64,000 bases of DNA from RGIG426 sp045639905. Lineage in GTDB: Bacteria > Bacillota > Clostridia > Oscillospirales > Acutalibacteraceae. Positions 16,156 to 26,992 of this stretch are shown in pieces. The stretch is taken from assembly GCA_045639905.1 (NCBI GenBank), contig JAZUDZ010000054.1:5803-69802 (forward strand), in the 5' to 3' direction. The translations under genes and the position numbers were made by a program. The notes beneath the pieces are model-generated. The model was not told where the DNA came from, made no database searches, and saw nothing but the letters and a program-made list of their open reading frames with translations. The number at the start of each line of letters is the position of its first letter. The first letter of the stretch is position 1.

Positions 16156-19100
16156 TTAGGCGCCGAGTTTTTCTATAAGATTGGCCAGGAATTTACGGAT
16201 CATCAAGACATCTTTCATATCGATGGATCCGTCTTCATTCACGTCGGCGTTTGCGTTTTCCATCTCGTCGGAAAGTCCTGCCAGGAATTTACGAAGCAGC
16301 AATACGTCTTTCATATCGACCGCCCCGTCGCCGTTGGCATCACCGAGAAGCACGTCGGCGGACGGCTCTTTTTCTTTTTCAAGCTGCTTAGCAATGGCGG
16401 CAAGGCCCGCTTCTTTGGCAGCCGTGACGGCATCCACGTTTTCACAGGCATCCACCGCACCTTTGGCGGCAGCGACAATCGCCGACAGTTCTTCAGACGG
16501 ATTTTCGCCTGCTGCGTTATCCAGCGCCGCTTTGGCAGCCTCCTTAGAGGCGGCTAAGGCTTTCTCATCCCCTTCGGCGATGAGCTGCTCGGCAATGGCG
16601 GCAAGTCCCGCTTCTTTGGCTTTTCCGACCGCCTCGACGGTTTCGCTCTTGTCAACGGCCTCTATGGCTTCTTTCAGGATTTCGGAAAGCGCATCCGACG
16701 GCGTATCTCCCGCCGCCTGGTTCAGTGCATCTTTGGCCGCTTTCTTGGCATCCGCCAATGCTTTTTCGTTTGCTTCTTTTTGAAGCTGTGCAGCTATGGC
16801 GGCAAGGCCCGCTTCTTTGGCAGCCGTAACGGCGTCCACACTCTCACAGGCATCTATCGTTTCTTTGGCGGAAATCATAATCTGCATCACTTTTGCAGAC
16901 GGATTCTCGCCTGTCGCATTATCGATTGCGGCTTTGGCGGCCTCTTTGGCAATGCCAAGTGCCTTTTCGTTTCCTTCTGCCATCAGCTGCTCGGCAACAG
17001 CGGAAAGGCCGGCTTCTTTGGCGGCACCAACCGCCTCCGGTGTTGTGGCCTTTTCAACTGCGAGCTTTGTATCGCTTACAATTCTGGCAACGGCATCCGA
17101 CGGGTTCTCGCCGGCTGCTTCTTCCAAAGCTTTCACGGCAGCTTCTTTGGCATCCAGCAGGTTTTTGGCATCCGCTTCCACCTTCAAAGCATCGGAAATC
17201 GCGCTCAATCCTTCTTCTTCGGCCGTATCCACTTCTTCGATGGTTGCGGCTCGAATGACATCCTTCACAGCGTCATTCAAAACCTTTTTCACGGCGTCGG
17301 ACGGGTTCTCACCGGCTGCCTCTGTCAAAGCTTTGACGGCATCGTCTTTTGCATCCTCCAAAGCCTTTTCATCTACATCAGCCTGAATCTGTTCGGCAAT
17401 GGCGGCAAGACCGTCGGCTTTCGCCGTATTCACGGCATCCAAGCTGTCTGCTTTGTCCACTTTGCCTTTTGCCGTTTGCAAAACATGCAGAACCGCTTCG
17501 GACGGGCTTTCACCTGCCGCATCGTCCAGCGCTTTCTTAGCCGCATCTTTGGCAATAGCCAAGGCTTCTGCGGCCTGCTCTTCTGCTTCGATCTGCGCGG
17601 AGATGGCGGAAAGGCCAACCTCTTTTGCCGCAGAAACGGCATCCATACCGGTTGCTTTTTCAATTGCGTCTTTCGCAATGTTCAAAAGACGAACTGTCGC
17701 GTCGGACGGATCCAGTCCGGCCGCGTTATCCAGGGCTGCTTTTGCAGCCTCCTTGGCCACTTCCAGCGCTCTTACGTCGGCTTCTGTCTGAAGCTGAGCG
17801 GCAATGGCGGAAAGGCCCGCCTCTTTGGCTTCTCCGACCGCATCCAGTGTATCGGCATCGTCAACGGCATCCTTTGCATCCTGTAAAATCGTCTGCATCG
17901 CATCGGACGGATTCTCGCCTGCAGCCGTTTCCAATGCTTCTTTGGCATTGACCTTGGCCTCGGCCAAAGCTTCTTTCAGAAGCTGCTCGGCGATGGCGGA
18001 CGCGGCTTCCTCTTTCACCGGATTTACGGCTTCCAGACTCTTAACCTTCGCCATGGCGGTTTGCGCTGCATCCAGCAGACTCTGAACCTCTTCAGACGGT
18101 TCAGATCCGGCCAGCTGTTCCAGTTCCCCGATGGCGGCCGTCACCGCTTTGTTGATGACGGCAATCGTTTTATCTTTCGCAGCCGTAATCATTTCCTTGC
18201 CGTTGTCAATCGCGGCCAGGAACGCATCCAATGTCTCGGCATCCGTTGCAAGTTGCAAGGCCTTTCGGATGGCGCTTGCAATACGGTCTGCCGTATATCC
18301 TTCGGTGGTCTCTTCCAGTTCATCTTCCAAATCGTCCAGGAAATCATACCGGAACATATCAAATATATAGGCTTTTACATCATCCAAGGCGGCTATGACC
18401 GTTTCGTCATCCATCATATCCACGGTACCGATTAATTCCGAAAGTTCCGTGATGACGGTTCCCTCCGTATCATAAGGAGCAATCAAATCAATCATCTGCT
18501 GGAGCTGAGCTTTTAATCCGATTTTCCGAATGACCGGCAAATAGTCGTTTACAATTGCCTCGACGCCCTCGACGGCTGTTTGCGCTTCAATATCGGCAAA
18601 GAGATTTTCCAGCAAATCGGGAGCCGCTCCCGCTGCGGCTTTTGTCAGTTCCTCTTCGGCCAGATCCTTTGCATGAAGCAGCTCAATCTGCGGGAAATAG
18701 AGATAATAGGCATCCCAAATGCCGTCGGTAGTGGTTTGGGCGTTGATGGCCTGCATGGCTTCGCCAGCCAGTTCCGCCAGTCTCTCAGACGGATTGATTC
18801 CAATCACTCTTTTTATTTGAGAAATACGCTCGGACTTAAGATCCTGAACATCCAGAGATTCCTTAATTTCCCATTCCACCGTCCAGGAATCGGTTGACCC
18901 GTCCGGCCAGCAGCAGTCAGAATCCACAATGGTGTAGGTGGCATAATACTTGCCGACCTCCGTAGCCGATTCAACACCGTCCGTGAGGACATAGGAAACG
19001 CCGTAGTCCTTGTCACTGTCAAAGATAACCCGAACACCGACTTGTTCTTCACCGGTATAGTACAGATTTTGAAAACTCGAAACGGCAACGGGTGGGAACA

Positions 19101-22100
19101 AATATTTCTTTTGGTCATGATAGATGCGCACTTGGTTTATAAGTACACCACCGTTCATTCCGTAGAAACCATCTTCGGCCGGGCCGTCAACGAAAAAGCT
19201 GTACAAGACATCGTTCACGTCGAACACGTGAAGGGTCTCGCCTCCCATCAGCGGGAACTGTTCCACGACCTCACCGGAAGTGCCGGAAATCCTTGCGTCA
19301 TTTGAGAACACGAAGTTTCCGATGGTATCGGCTTCAATTCCCAAGATCCCGTAATGGTTATCTTCTTTCACCAGTATCATATTGTTGACCTGGTTGGTGA
19401 TTTGCCAGGAATAATCAATCAGGGTAAGCGGAGGGACAACCTCTGCCTGCAGGCCATAATGATTACTGTAGAAAACCTTATGACTACTGTAACCCTCTTC
19501 CGAATCAAAGGTGCAGGAAATCGTTTCACTGACTCCAACGCCCCACTTGACGGTAACCGGCTCGGTGGTACCATCCATCCAGGTGTATCCGTCGTTGAGC
19601 GTAAAGGTGGCGGAATACACGCCGCAGGCGGACTCGATATTTGTCCCGTCCGTGAGCGTATAGGCCGTGTTCAAATCGCCGTGCGTGTCGATGCCGGTTG
19701 TGTCAAACCCCGTATATTCGGCAAACGCGCCGGTCGGCTTTTCCACATAAACGGTATCCGCCGTCACATATGAGATCTTCGCACTGTTGATGGAAACAAA
19801 CGGGAATTCCACTTCGATTCTCTCATCCATAACCATTTCCATGAGTTTCTCAAGATCCATGCCAAGTCGCAGGAACGGTGCTTCCACATCGTATATACGG
19901 ATGACGACATTGTCTGCGTTTTGTTCCAGCACTTCCGCTTCGCCGGAAGAAAATGTCAGCACATCACACATAGTAGATATACCAAAGGGGTCGTAAAGCG
20001 ACAGCTCTACACTGTCAATCAAAAGCGAACGTCCGGATTTGGCGGAAATCCTTGCATCGCCCTGCATGCCGTAGGTCCAGCCAAGCAGCGGTGAATCTGC
20101 ACAGCGTAAAACAAACTGGTTGCTTTCACCATTTTGGTTCTTTCCTTTTTCAATGGTTTCGGAAGTGGTCAGTCGCCACGAAACCATTACTTTCCGTTCG
20201 CTGTCACCATCACTCCAGGCATACCCGTCTTTCAATTTGAAAATGGCATAATAATCGTTTCCGGGTTCGGTGGCACAAATCTGTCCACCCACAAGCGTAT
20301 AGGCCGTATCGAGCCAATCGCCGGTCTCAACACCGACCACTTCCACTCCGGTATAGCCGATTCCGCCCTTCGGGGTCGGCTTTTCGACAAAGCAAACATC
20401 CGAAGTCGAATACTGAATCAGGATGGCTGTCACCAAACACGTAAACGAGGTTTTGACGGTAAACTGCGGTGAATTGACATCTTCAAACGAGAAAGAGTAC
20501 AATCCCCCCGGAATGTTCGTCTCAAAATTCACAAGCGTACCGGCGGACCCCGTAACGCTCTTCGTATCATCCATTGTGAATATCGGCATTACCAAAAATG
20601 TGATGGAGTCAATTTGACGGTTGAGACCGGATTTTACGGAAACAGACAAATCGGAATAATCTCCCAAACCAATCAGCTCTTCTATTATCCCCGGCCCGAG
20701 AAGCCACCCGGCGGGAATTTCGTCCGTCATTTCGGCCAGGTCACCCGCATATCCGGCGCTGGTAACCTTAAAACTCTTACTGTCTTGATTTCCAAGATAT
20801 GCAGGAGAAATCATTTCGTCTTTTGTTATTTCCCAATCAAGGAAAAGTTCGTCCGTGTCTCCGTCTTCCCAGTAGTAGCCGGGCTTCAGTTTAAAGCAAG
20901 CGGAATATTTTCCGACTCTCGTTGCGGACAAATCACCGTATACCAGCGTATATGCCTTACCGAGACCGTCTAGATTTTCCACGCCGAACTGCTCGGTGCC
21001 GTCGTAGGGAAGACCCAAATATACCTCGTCGCCCGGCATCAATTCCATGAACTGACCGGCAACGGTCGGTTTGGATACGGCATAATTCTCCTCAAAATTA
21101 AGTGAATCCAATATAACAATCGTCGAAACGACAGCGGTATCGCTGTCCGTTTCCGTCTGAACGAAAGTAGATGAGGAACGGACATCCAGGAGAAGCGGCG
21201 CGCCTATCATCGAATTAACAAGTTCGCCCCGACTGGAATGCCAGCCTTCCAAATCGGTTTTTGTTGACTCGTTCGTAAAAAATACAATCGAATCTATTGT
21301 TGCACCGGAAACATTCGTGACGGATATTCCGTTTCCTCCGCCCAGTTTCCAGCCTGTGGCCGTACAGGAGGTCGCATGAATGCGAGCCCCGTTTTCTTCG
21401 AAATCCTTTTCCCCGGAAAAAGTAACTACTTTTCCCATAGGCAGATAATAGACGGTAATGTCTTTAAGATATATATCGGAGATTTCGTCGTCACTTTCAA
21501 AAGACAGCACAGAAGTAAGATCAGCCAAAACGGTAAGAACTCCGTTTTCATAGAACATATCACCGTTTGTCGGCTGAATATGCTCTATGGCGCTGTCGTC
21601 TGTCACGGTTGCTTTGATTCCGACTATTTGCCCCACAAAGCCGTTTTTCACCATTTCCAGTACATCTTCATACTGGAGGGAGAGCTCGTTAAATTTTTCT
21701 CCGACGAGCCATCCTTTTTCGGGAATATAGGTGCCTTCCATTTTAAAGTGTTCACTTTGTCCCAGCGTCTCTTCCTCTTCGCTGATAACCTCTGTGCCAA
21801 TAAGGCTCCAGTGGTCCGAGTAGGGAGCCCGTGTGTTATCCTCCCAGATATACCCGGGATTTAATTCAAATCTTGCGAAATAGGTGCCGGGTTCAACTGC
21901 GGAAACCGTACCGTCTGTCAGGGAATAGGCCGTTCCCAAATCGCTGCCGGTATCAATTCCGGAAACTTCCTCGCCCGTATATAGGACGAAACCGCCCTCC
22001 GGCCGGCTGACCTTTCTACATTTCACATAATAAACGGTAATCTGGTCGATACAAATGGACGCATCCTCCGATAGAAGGAGGATCGTGGCCGCATAAATAT

Positions 22101-23043
22101 CATTAATCCGGAAAACCGCGCCGTCTTCCACGTTCTGAGGCGGTACTATGTTTCCGCTGGCGCTGGTGAGATTTGCATAGGACTCCGCCCCCTTGGAAAT
22201 ACGAATGTCTGCTCCGACAATCTCCGTAAAGTCCTCGGTTGTCGTCACAAAAAGACTTTCGCCGTCTCCGAAGGTCCAGCCATCGTCCGTGAATACATAG
22301 TCTTCCGCGGTGAAGACAGGCCCGCTTGTTTGACTCTCGCCGGGCGTGTATGTCAGCGTCTCCGTCTCGCAAATATCCCATCGAACCACAAGCGGCTCCG
22401 TGGTATGGTCTTCCCACTCGCAGTCCGTTTTCAATGCAAACGTGGCCGAGTAAGATCCCGGCTGTGTCCCACGGATACAGCCGTCGGTTAACTGATACAG
22501 TTTATCAAAATCATCATTCAAAAGAACACCGGTTTTTTCCGTTCCGTCATATACCTGCAAACCGGCCGATGTGGGTTTTTTCGCCATTCTGGAAGTATAA
22601 TAAATGACAATATCCTTGACAAAAAACGTGACAGGATATTCACTGACACAGTAAAAGTAGAGGTCTGAAGCATAAACCTCGTCAATATGAATTCTAGATC
22701 CCTCGTTGGCTTTTGTTTCACGCTTTGTGCCGCTCGACACTTTGGTTTCGGCATAGCTGGACGAATTACCGGTCACCACCATTTCCACGCGAACAATCTC
22801 AGCGCTGTAGTCATCCTTGCAGGAAATGCAATCCGTATCATACCCCATTTCCCAGCCGCCATTATTCGTAAACCTCGCGTCTACATAGAAATGCTCACTT
22901 TCGGCATGGGTGTCATGGTTATAAGAAATTTTCTCGCAAAGCAGTTTTTCCTTTGTGTCCGCCAATGCGGAGAAAGAGAGCATCGGTAACATACTGACCA
23001 CCATTACCAATGACAAAACCACAGCAAACAGTCTTTTTTTCAT
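16156..23043 (-). CDS. Giant secreted dockerin protein with Ig-like and helical repeats
   Basis: This is a 2295-residue exported protein. The ATG at 23043 gives a typical signal peptide (MKKRLFAVVLSLVMVVSMLP... ending near ALA-D) with GAGGAAG upstream; the longer frame lacks these features. Residues to about 1520 alternate beta-rich domains with six copies of a repeat reading roughly YTGxExxGV...AYTLTDG...GxYxAxFxLxxGYxWxDGT. Then come helical segments and eight tandem helical repeats of about 67 residues. The last 62 residues are a type I dockerin with two calcium loops (GDANGDGAVDMKD and ADVNEDGSIDMKD). No catalytic domain is recognised. It should dock to a cohesin of a cellulosome or cell-surface scaffold. 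A possible extended -10 promoter (TGGTATACT, 23108-23116) lies upstream. Its role as adhesin or spacer is inferred. Confidence 0.88.
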   Translation of the reverse strand: MKKRLFAVVLSLVMVVSMLPMLSFSALADTKEKLLCEKISYNHDTHAESEHFYVDARFTNNGGWEMGYDTDCISCKDDYSAEIVRVEMVVTGNSSSYAETKVSSGTKRETKANEGSRIHIDEVYASDLYFYCVSEYPVTFFVKDIVIYYTSRMAKKPTSAGLQVYDGTEKTGVLLNDDFDKLYQLTDGCIRGTQPGSYSATFALKTDCEWEDHTTEPLVVRWDICETETLTYTPGESQTSGPVFTAEDYVFTDDGWTFGDGESLFVTTTEDFTEIVGADIRISKGAESYANLTSASGNIVPPQNVEDGAVFRINDIYAATILLLSEDASICIDQITVYYVKCRKVSRPEGGFVLYTGEEVSGIDTGSDLGTAYSLTDGTVSAVEPGTYFARFELNPGYIWEDNTRAPYSDHWSLIGTEVISEEEETLGQSEHFKMEGTYIPEKGWLVGEKFNELSLQYEDVLEMVKNGFVGQIVGIKATVTDDSAIEHIQPTNGDMFYENGVLTVLADLTSVLSFESDDEISDIYLKDITVYYLPMGKVVTFSGEKDFEENGARIHATSCTATGWKLGGGNGISVTNVSGATIDSIVFFTNESTKTDLEGWHSSRGELVNSMIGAPLLLDVRSSSTFVQTETDSDTAVVSTIVILDSLNFEENYAVSKPTVAGQFMELMPGDEVYLGLPYDGTEQFGVENLDGLGKAYTLVYGDLSATRVGKYSACFKLKPGYYWEDGDTDELFLDWEITKDEMISPAYLGNQDSKSFKVTSAGYAGDLAEMTDEIPAGWLLGPGIIEELIGLGDYSDLSVSVKSGLNRQIDSITFLVMPIFTMDDTKSVTGSAGTLVNFETNIPGGLYSFSFEDVNSPQFTVKTSFTCLVTAILIQYSTSDVCFVEKPTPKGGIGYTGVEVVGVETGDWLDTAYTLVGGQICATEPGNDYYAIFKLKDGYAWSDGDSERKVMVSWRLTTSETIEKGKNQNGESNQFVLRCADSPLLGWTYGMQGDARISAKSGRSLLIDSVELSLYDPFGISTMCDVLTFSSGEAEVLEQNADNVVIRIYDVEAPFLRLGMDLEKLMEMVMDERIEVEFPFVSINSAKISYVTADTVYVEKPTGAFAEYTGFDTTGIDTHGDLNTAYTLTDGTNIESACGVYSATFTLNDGYTWMDGTTEPVTVKWGVGVSETISCTFDSEEGYSSHKVFYSNHYGLQAEVVPPLTLIDYSWQITNQVNNMILVKEDNHYGILGIEADTIGNFVFSNDARISGTSGEVVEQFPLMGGETLHVFDVNDVLYSFFVDGPAEDGFYGMNGGVLINQVRIYHDQKKYLFPPVAVSSFQNLYYTGEEQVGVRVIFDSDKDYGVSYVLTDGVESATEVGKYYATYTIVDSDCCWPDGSTDSWTVEWEIKESLDVQDLKSERISQIKRVIGINPSERLAELAGEAMQAINAQTTTDGIWDAYYLYFPQIELLHAKDLAEEELTKAAAGAAPDLLENLFADIEAQTAVEGVEAIVNDYLPVIRKIGLKAQLQQMIDLIAPYDTEGTVITELSELIGTVDMMDDETVIAALDDVKAYIFDMFRYDFLDDLEDELEETTEGYTADRIASAIRKALQLATDAETLDAFLAAIDNGKEMITAAKDKTIAVINKAVTAAIGELEQLAGSEPSEEVQSLLDAAQTAMAKVKSLEAVNPVKEEAASAIAEQLLKEALAEAKVNAKEALETAAGENPSDAMQTILQDAKDAVDDADTLDAVGEAKEAGLSAIAAQLQTEADVRALEVAKEAAKAALDNAAGLDPSDATVRLLNIAKDAIEKATGMDAVSAAKEVGLSAISAQIEAEEQAAEALAIAKDAAKKALDDAAGESPSEAVLHVLQTAKGKVDKADSLDAVNTAKADGLAAIAEQIQADVDEKALEDAKDDAVKALTEAAGENPSDAVKKVLNDAVKDVIRAATIEEVDTAEEEGLSAISDALKVEADAKNLLDAKEAAVKALEEAAGENPSDAVARIVSDTKLAVEKATTPEAVGAAKEAGLSAVAEQLMAEGNEKALGIAKEAAKAAIDNATGENPSAKVMQIMISAKETIDACESVDAVTAAKEAGLAAIAAQLQKEANEKALADAKKAAKDALNQAAGDTPSDALSEILKEAIEAVDKSETVEAVGKAKEAGLAAIAEQLIAEGDEKALAASKEAAKAALDNAAGENPSEELSAIVAAAKGAVDACENVDAVTAAKEAGLAAIAKQLEKEKEPSADVLLGDANGDGAVDMKDVLLLRKFLAGLSDEMENANADVNEDGSIDMKDVLMIRKFLANLIEKLGA
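16360..17970 (-). repeat. Eight tandem helical repeats (about 67 residues, 200 bp each)
   Basis: Each unit follows the pattern AKEAAKAALDNAAGENPSDA..., a variable helix, ...EAVGAAKEAGLSAIAEQL, then EADEKAL. Units differ at many positions but keep length and the GENPSD and EAGL(A/S)AIA signatures. A more divergent ninth copy precedes them at about residue 1560. The units are alanine-rich, acidic and free of cysteine, consistent with a rod of short helical bundles. They resemble in style the helical repeats of Gram-positive adhesins, but I cannot name the family. Confidence 0.85.
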
Positions 23044-23148
23044 GGATTTCTTCCTCGTTTCTGATTTATTTTGGAATTTTCTGACAAAATTCAACATAGA
23101 CAAAAATAGTATACCATATAAGAACTTTTTAGGAAACATTCAAAACAC

Positions 23149-23187
23149 AAAAAAAACCGGGCCGAAGAGTTTTGCTCTTCAGCCCGG
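23149..23187 (-). terminator. Intrinsic terminator of the GLUG protein operon
   Basis: The arms CCGGGCTGAAGAG and CTCTTCGGCCCGG pair with one mismatch and are followed on the minus strand by a run of eight T residues. It lies immediately after the stop of the gene at 23198. Confidence 0.85.
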
Positions 23188-23197
23188 TATCTGTCAT

Positions 23198-26100
23198 TTA
23201 GGTTTCCGGTTCCGGCTTGACTTCTTTCTTTTTCTTCTTAAAAACCACAACCAGTACCACGCCTGCCGCAATCAAAAGCAGAAGCATGGAAAGAATGATG
23301 ATGATGTTCCCTTCACCGAAAATCGTGGCGAAGAGAGTGTCGGAGTTCACGACTCCTTTTCTGTAGCCGTCCCATCCGCAAATCTTGCCGACATGTTTTG
23401 CGGTATTTCCGGAAATAATGACGTAATCGTATCCGGACGGAACATCCGTGCTGCAGGACTCCAGGGTCTTGACATAGGGATTGTTCACCCTGGATTTTTT
23501 GAATTCACACTTGTCGTCTTCGATGCCACCCACAATACCGCCGGCATCATGTTGTTTCGACAGAATCGAGGCGTTGTTGGCGTTGGACTCAAAGGTTCCT
23601 CCGCCGCACATATATCCGACAATACCGCCGGCACGGCTGACACCCGTAACCTCGCCGCCATTGGTGTTGAAGCTGACTTCATGTTTTTTGTTGTCGGTGG
23701 CAATCGTACCGATAATACCGCCGGCGACGCCGTTTGAAGTCGAAGCATCAATCGTTCCGGTGTTTTCGTTGGAGAGAACCATTACCACTCTGTCGAGATC
23801 CTTGGCTCCGAGATGCCCGGCAATACCGCCCGTATGGTGATTGCCTTTCACTTTGCCTTCGTTGAAATTGCCCTTCAGTATAATCGGGTCGTCTTCGTTA
23901 CCGCCCAAAATACCGCCGGCATAGTGTTCTCTCTCCGTAGCCGTGCAAAGAACGGCGCCTTTGTTTTTGTTATCCGCATACCGGCCGCCGCCATCGGTCC
24001 AACCGACGATACCGCCGGCTCCGCCTTTTTGGGTTGCCGTAATGTCGCCGGTGTTTTCGTTGCCCGTTACAAAAGAGAAACGGGAATCCGATTCAATACG
24101 GCCGCTGATACCGCCGGCACAGTCGTAACCGATGATTTCACCGCTGTTTTTGCAGTTTTTCACGGTTGTCTGTTTGTTGGTGTAGCCGCACATGCCGCCG
24201 GCTCCGCCGCGTTTTGCCGTAATCTTGCCGGTGTTTTCGCATCCGGACAGGAAGTAGGCACCGACGTTGCCGAGCATACCGCCGGCATCGGTATCGGTGG
24301 AAGTAATCGTCGCATCGTTCTTGCAGTTCAGAACCGAAACCGTACCTTTTTCATCCGTTTCGCCGATGATACCGCCGACATAGCGGTACCCGGTGATGGT
24401 ACAGTCTTCGGAAATCGTCACGTGGTCCACGATGGTGGAACCGTTTACATAACCAATCAGGCCGCCGTAGGCTTCCATTTCCTCGGTTGCGGTGATGTTC
24501 AAACCGGAAAGCGTCAGGTTTTTAATAACGGCACCGGAGGTTGTACGGAACAGGCCGACACGGTGACCGGAGGAGGCAATGGTCACGTTGCGGATGGTTT
24601 TTCCGTTTCCGTCAAAATAGCCTTTGAAAGGATTCTTACGATTGGCGCTGGACCAGTAGTCTTCCAGGTTGAACCCTTTCATGTCAATGTCCTTGCCCAG
24701 CCGCACATATTCTCCGGCATAGGTTTTGCCGTTTGCAATCTCGCCCAAAAAGTCGGCCATTTGCTGTGCCGTGTTGATGGTCAGGTCGGCACCGTACGGA
24801 TCTCGTTCGGGGTTGTAGTTCAAGACCAGGGCACCGAATCTGTTTTCCATCTTGGCCGTATATTCATTGATTTCCTGAGGAAGCGTACCTTCCGGAACGG
24901 GCAGGTCCGTTTCCGTAACCGTCACATTGCCTTTTTCGTAGAAAACATAATTGGGCACTGCCTGCGCAAAACCGGCCAAAAGGACGCGATATCCAATCGG
25001 ATTTTCCGTCTTTTCTCTGTCGGAGGTTTGGGAAGCCGTGCTTCCTTCAATGTCATACGTCGTTCCGATGAGTTTGTCGCTGGCTTCCTCCGAAAGTGTA
25101 AGGGGAAGGGTACCGCCATAGGGGATGGCATACTCTCCGTCTTTAAAGCGCGTCAAAGCCTCCCCGCCAAACTCTTTCGGATAGGTAAGGAAGGACTGCG
25201 GTTTCAGTTTCTTGGAATCCGACTTATGGGATTTCACCTGGAACTCCGAAGTCAAAAGATTGGTGCTGTGTTCGCCGTCTTCGGTCAACACACCGCAGTC
25301 TTTCAAATATTCCATGGTATCGCGGTCGCCACCGACGAGTTCCATGTACCGGCAAAGATACCGGATGTTTCGGGCGGTCAGCATGGTGTTTTTCAGCAAT
25401 GCCTGGTTCTTTTTGGTTTCGTATTTATAGACTTCCATGTTATCGGTATCGAAATCAATGGAAGCATCCACGATGGCCCAGTCACTGTAGGAAAAAGCAG
25501 CTGTATTTCGATGGGCCTTGACAATATATTCCGTATCCACGTCCACATAGGACAAAACGCCCTTCAGCGGATAGCAATAGTTATCATATCCCTTGTAGAA
25601 TGCCGCATACTCGTTGTTGTTGGTTTCCATGGTTTTCTGGATCAGTTCCGACAACCCCGTTTTTTCCGCGGAGGAAATACCGGGGCACATGGCAACCAAA
25701 GAGGCCGTAAATGCACCGTATTCCGCAATGGCGGCGCCGAGCATTTCAAAATGCTCCAAAGCATACGGTCTGGCTTCGCCTTCAAACACACAGGCGTATT
25801 TCAAATATTCCAGAATTTCATGAATGGAGGAATTGGTCGTATTGGTTCCGTTAATGCCGGCGCAAAAGCTCTTGTAAGCGGACAGCACCTGGGAAGCATA
25901 CGGAATGTCGCTACCTTCCGCATTGGCGATGCTGCTGGTAACCTCATACAAAATCGTATTCACCATGTCGTCGGCAATCTTGTTGATGACATCCTCCTGC
26001 GTCTTGATTCCTTCCGCTTTCCAGGCCGGAAATTCGGAGGGATCCATCACGATGGCTTCGTCTTCAACGGCTTTTTTCACAGCTTCTTTCATGGCTTTTT

Positions 26101-26935
26101 CCATGACGCTCATGTATGTGTTGCCGTCCACCACGGTCTTGTTGGCAACCGCAATATATTCGGCCGGGAGAATAATCTCAAAATCGACTTCCGTGGTCGG
26201 ATCGTTATCCTTTACGGCATTATCGGAAACACCGGGGGTCGGATTCATTTTTCTGGTGGAATCTTTAAAGTTATCGCCGCTGAAAAGGAGGTCTCCATTT
26301 ATGTTATACAACGTACGCAAATCCGTTTTATCGGCAGTTTTCCAGGTTTTCACCCAGTTCAGCGCCGCGTTGTTCATTTTTGTCTTGTAGCCTTCCAAAA
26401 GCTTGGACATTTCTTCAAACTGACCCGTCCGGAAATCGGACCAGTTTTTCTGATGCTGGGCGGCAGCCACTCCGTCCAATTTAAAATCGGTTCCGGAGAA
26501 TTCGTCGTTGAGTTGTTTTTGAATATTCGTCACTTTTACGTTGATATCGTTGACCGTCGTCTTTAATTCGTCGAGAGCTTCCATGATATTCTTTAAAGCG
26601 ACCTGGGTGGGATCTTCGATAATACCCACAATCTTCAGCATGTTATAAACACCCACAAAGGCACCGCTGATTGTACCGATATACGAAATCCCCTGCATAA
26701 TCGGACTGACAGCCGTCATGTTTTTGACAAGGTCTGTCAATCCCGATATATCCGCATCCAACTTCTGAAGATCGGTCATCGCCATTTGCTCATAGGTGTT
26801 CACGACAACATTCCACGGTAGCGGAGGCGGTTCGGGAACAACCGGATCCACCGCAAAAACATTGACCGGCACCGCGCAAATCAGCAGCACGACCGTCATC
26901 ATAAGGGCTAGTCCTTTTTTGAATGAAAATTTCAT
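23198..26935 (-). CDS. Membrane-anchored GLUG-repeat surface protein with helical N-terminal domain
   Basis: The 1245-residue protein starts with a signal peptide (1 to about 28). Next comes a helical domain (about 45-560) with a strongly hydrophobic stretch at about 79-106 followed by a heptad-like amphipathic helix (108-146), a layout reminiscent of alpha-helical pore-forming proteins. Residues about 735-1130 hold many GLUG-type repeats (AYGGLIGYVNG, VGGIIGETD, AGGISGRI, AGGIVGW), which build a right-handed beta-helix. A single transmembrane helix near 1205-1230 and a KKKKK tail anchor it to the membrane with the body outside. It is the last gene of an operon with a PrsW-like protease and a membrane protein. 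The pore-former comparison is only a resemblance; adhesion is the conservative reading. Confidence 0.78.
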   Translation of the reverse strand: MKFSFKKGLALMMTVVLLICAVPVNVFAVDPVVPEPPPLPWNVVVNTYEQMAMTDLQKLDADISGLTDLVKNMTAVSPIMQGISYIGTISGAFVGVYNMLKIVGIIEDPTQVALKNIMEALDELKTTVNDINVKVTNIQKQLNDEFSGTDFKLDGVAAAQHQKNWSDFRTGQFEEMSKLLEGYKTKMNNAALNWVKTWKTADKTDLRTLYNINGDLLFSGDNFKDSTRKMNPTPGVSDNAVKDNDPTTEVDFEIILPAEYIAVANKTVVDGNTYMSVMEKAMKEAVKKAVEDEAIVMDPSEFPAWKAEGIKTQEDVINKIADDMVNTILYEVTSSIANAEGSDIPYASQVLSAYKSFCAGINGTNTTNSSIHEILEYLKYACVFEGEARPYALEHFEMLGAAIAEYGAFTASLVAMCPGISSAEKTGLSELIQKTMETNNNEYAAFYKGYDNYCYPLKGVLSYVDVDTEYIVKAHRNTAAFSYSDWAIVDASIDFDTDNMEVYKYETKKNQALLKNTMLTARNIRYLCRYMELVGGDRDTMEYLKDCGVLTEDGEHSTNLLTSEFQVKSHKSDSKKLKPQSFLTYPKEFGGEALTRFKDGEYAIPYGGTLPLTLSEEASDKLIGTTYDIEGSTASQTSDREKTENPIGYRVLLAGFAQAVPNYVFYEKGNVTVTETDLPVPEGTLPQEINEYTAKMENRFGALVLNYNPERDPYGADLTINTAQQMADFLGEIANGKTYAGEYVRLGKDIDMKGFNLEDYWSSANRKNPFKGYFDGNGKTIRNVTIASSGHRVGLFRTTSGAVIKNLTLSGLNITATEEMEAYGGLIGYVNGSTIVDHVTISEDCTITGYRYVGGIIGETDEKGTVSVLNCKNDATITSTDTDAGGMLGNVGAYFLSGCENTGKITAKRGGAGGMCGYTNKQTTVKNCKNSGEIIGYDCAGGISGRIESDSRFSFVTGNENTGDITATQKGGAGGIVGWTDGGGRYADNKNKGAVLCTATEREHYAGGILGGNEDDPIILKGNFNEGKVKGNHHTGGIAGHLGAKDLDRVVMVLSNENTGTIDASTSNGVAGGIIGTIATDNKKHEVSFNTNGGEVTGVSRAGGIVGYMCGGGTFESNANNASILSKQHDAGGIVGGIEDDKCEFKKSRVNNPYVKTLESCSTDVPSGYDYVIISGNTAKHVGKICGWDGYRKGVVNSDTLFATIFGEGNIIIILSMLLLLIAAGVVLVVVFKKKKKEVKPEPET

Positions 26936-26992
26936 GGCAAAAACTCCTTTTTTGTAATTTCTGTCTTTTAACCACCGAAAGCACAGGAAATG

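Noticed and set aside
16181..18435. Long plus-strand frames opposite the giant dockerin gene
   Set aside because: They are antisense shadows of the helical repeats, with low-complexity Ala/Ser/Phe composition and no starts with ribosome sites.
23813..26566. 917-codon plus-strand frame opposite the GLUG gene
   Set aside because: The minus-strand protein has a signal peptide, GLUG repeats and a membrane anchor. The plus frame has no recognisable domain and follows from codon bias.
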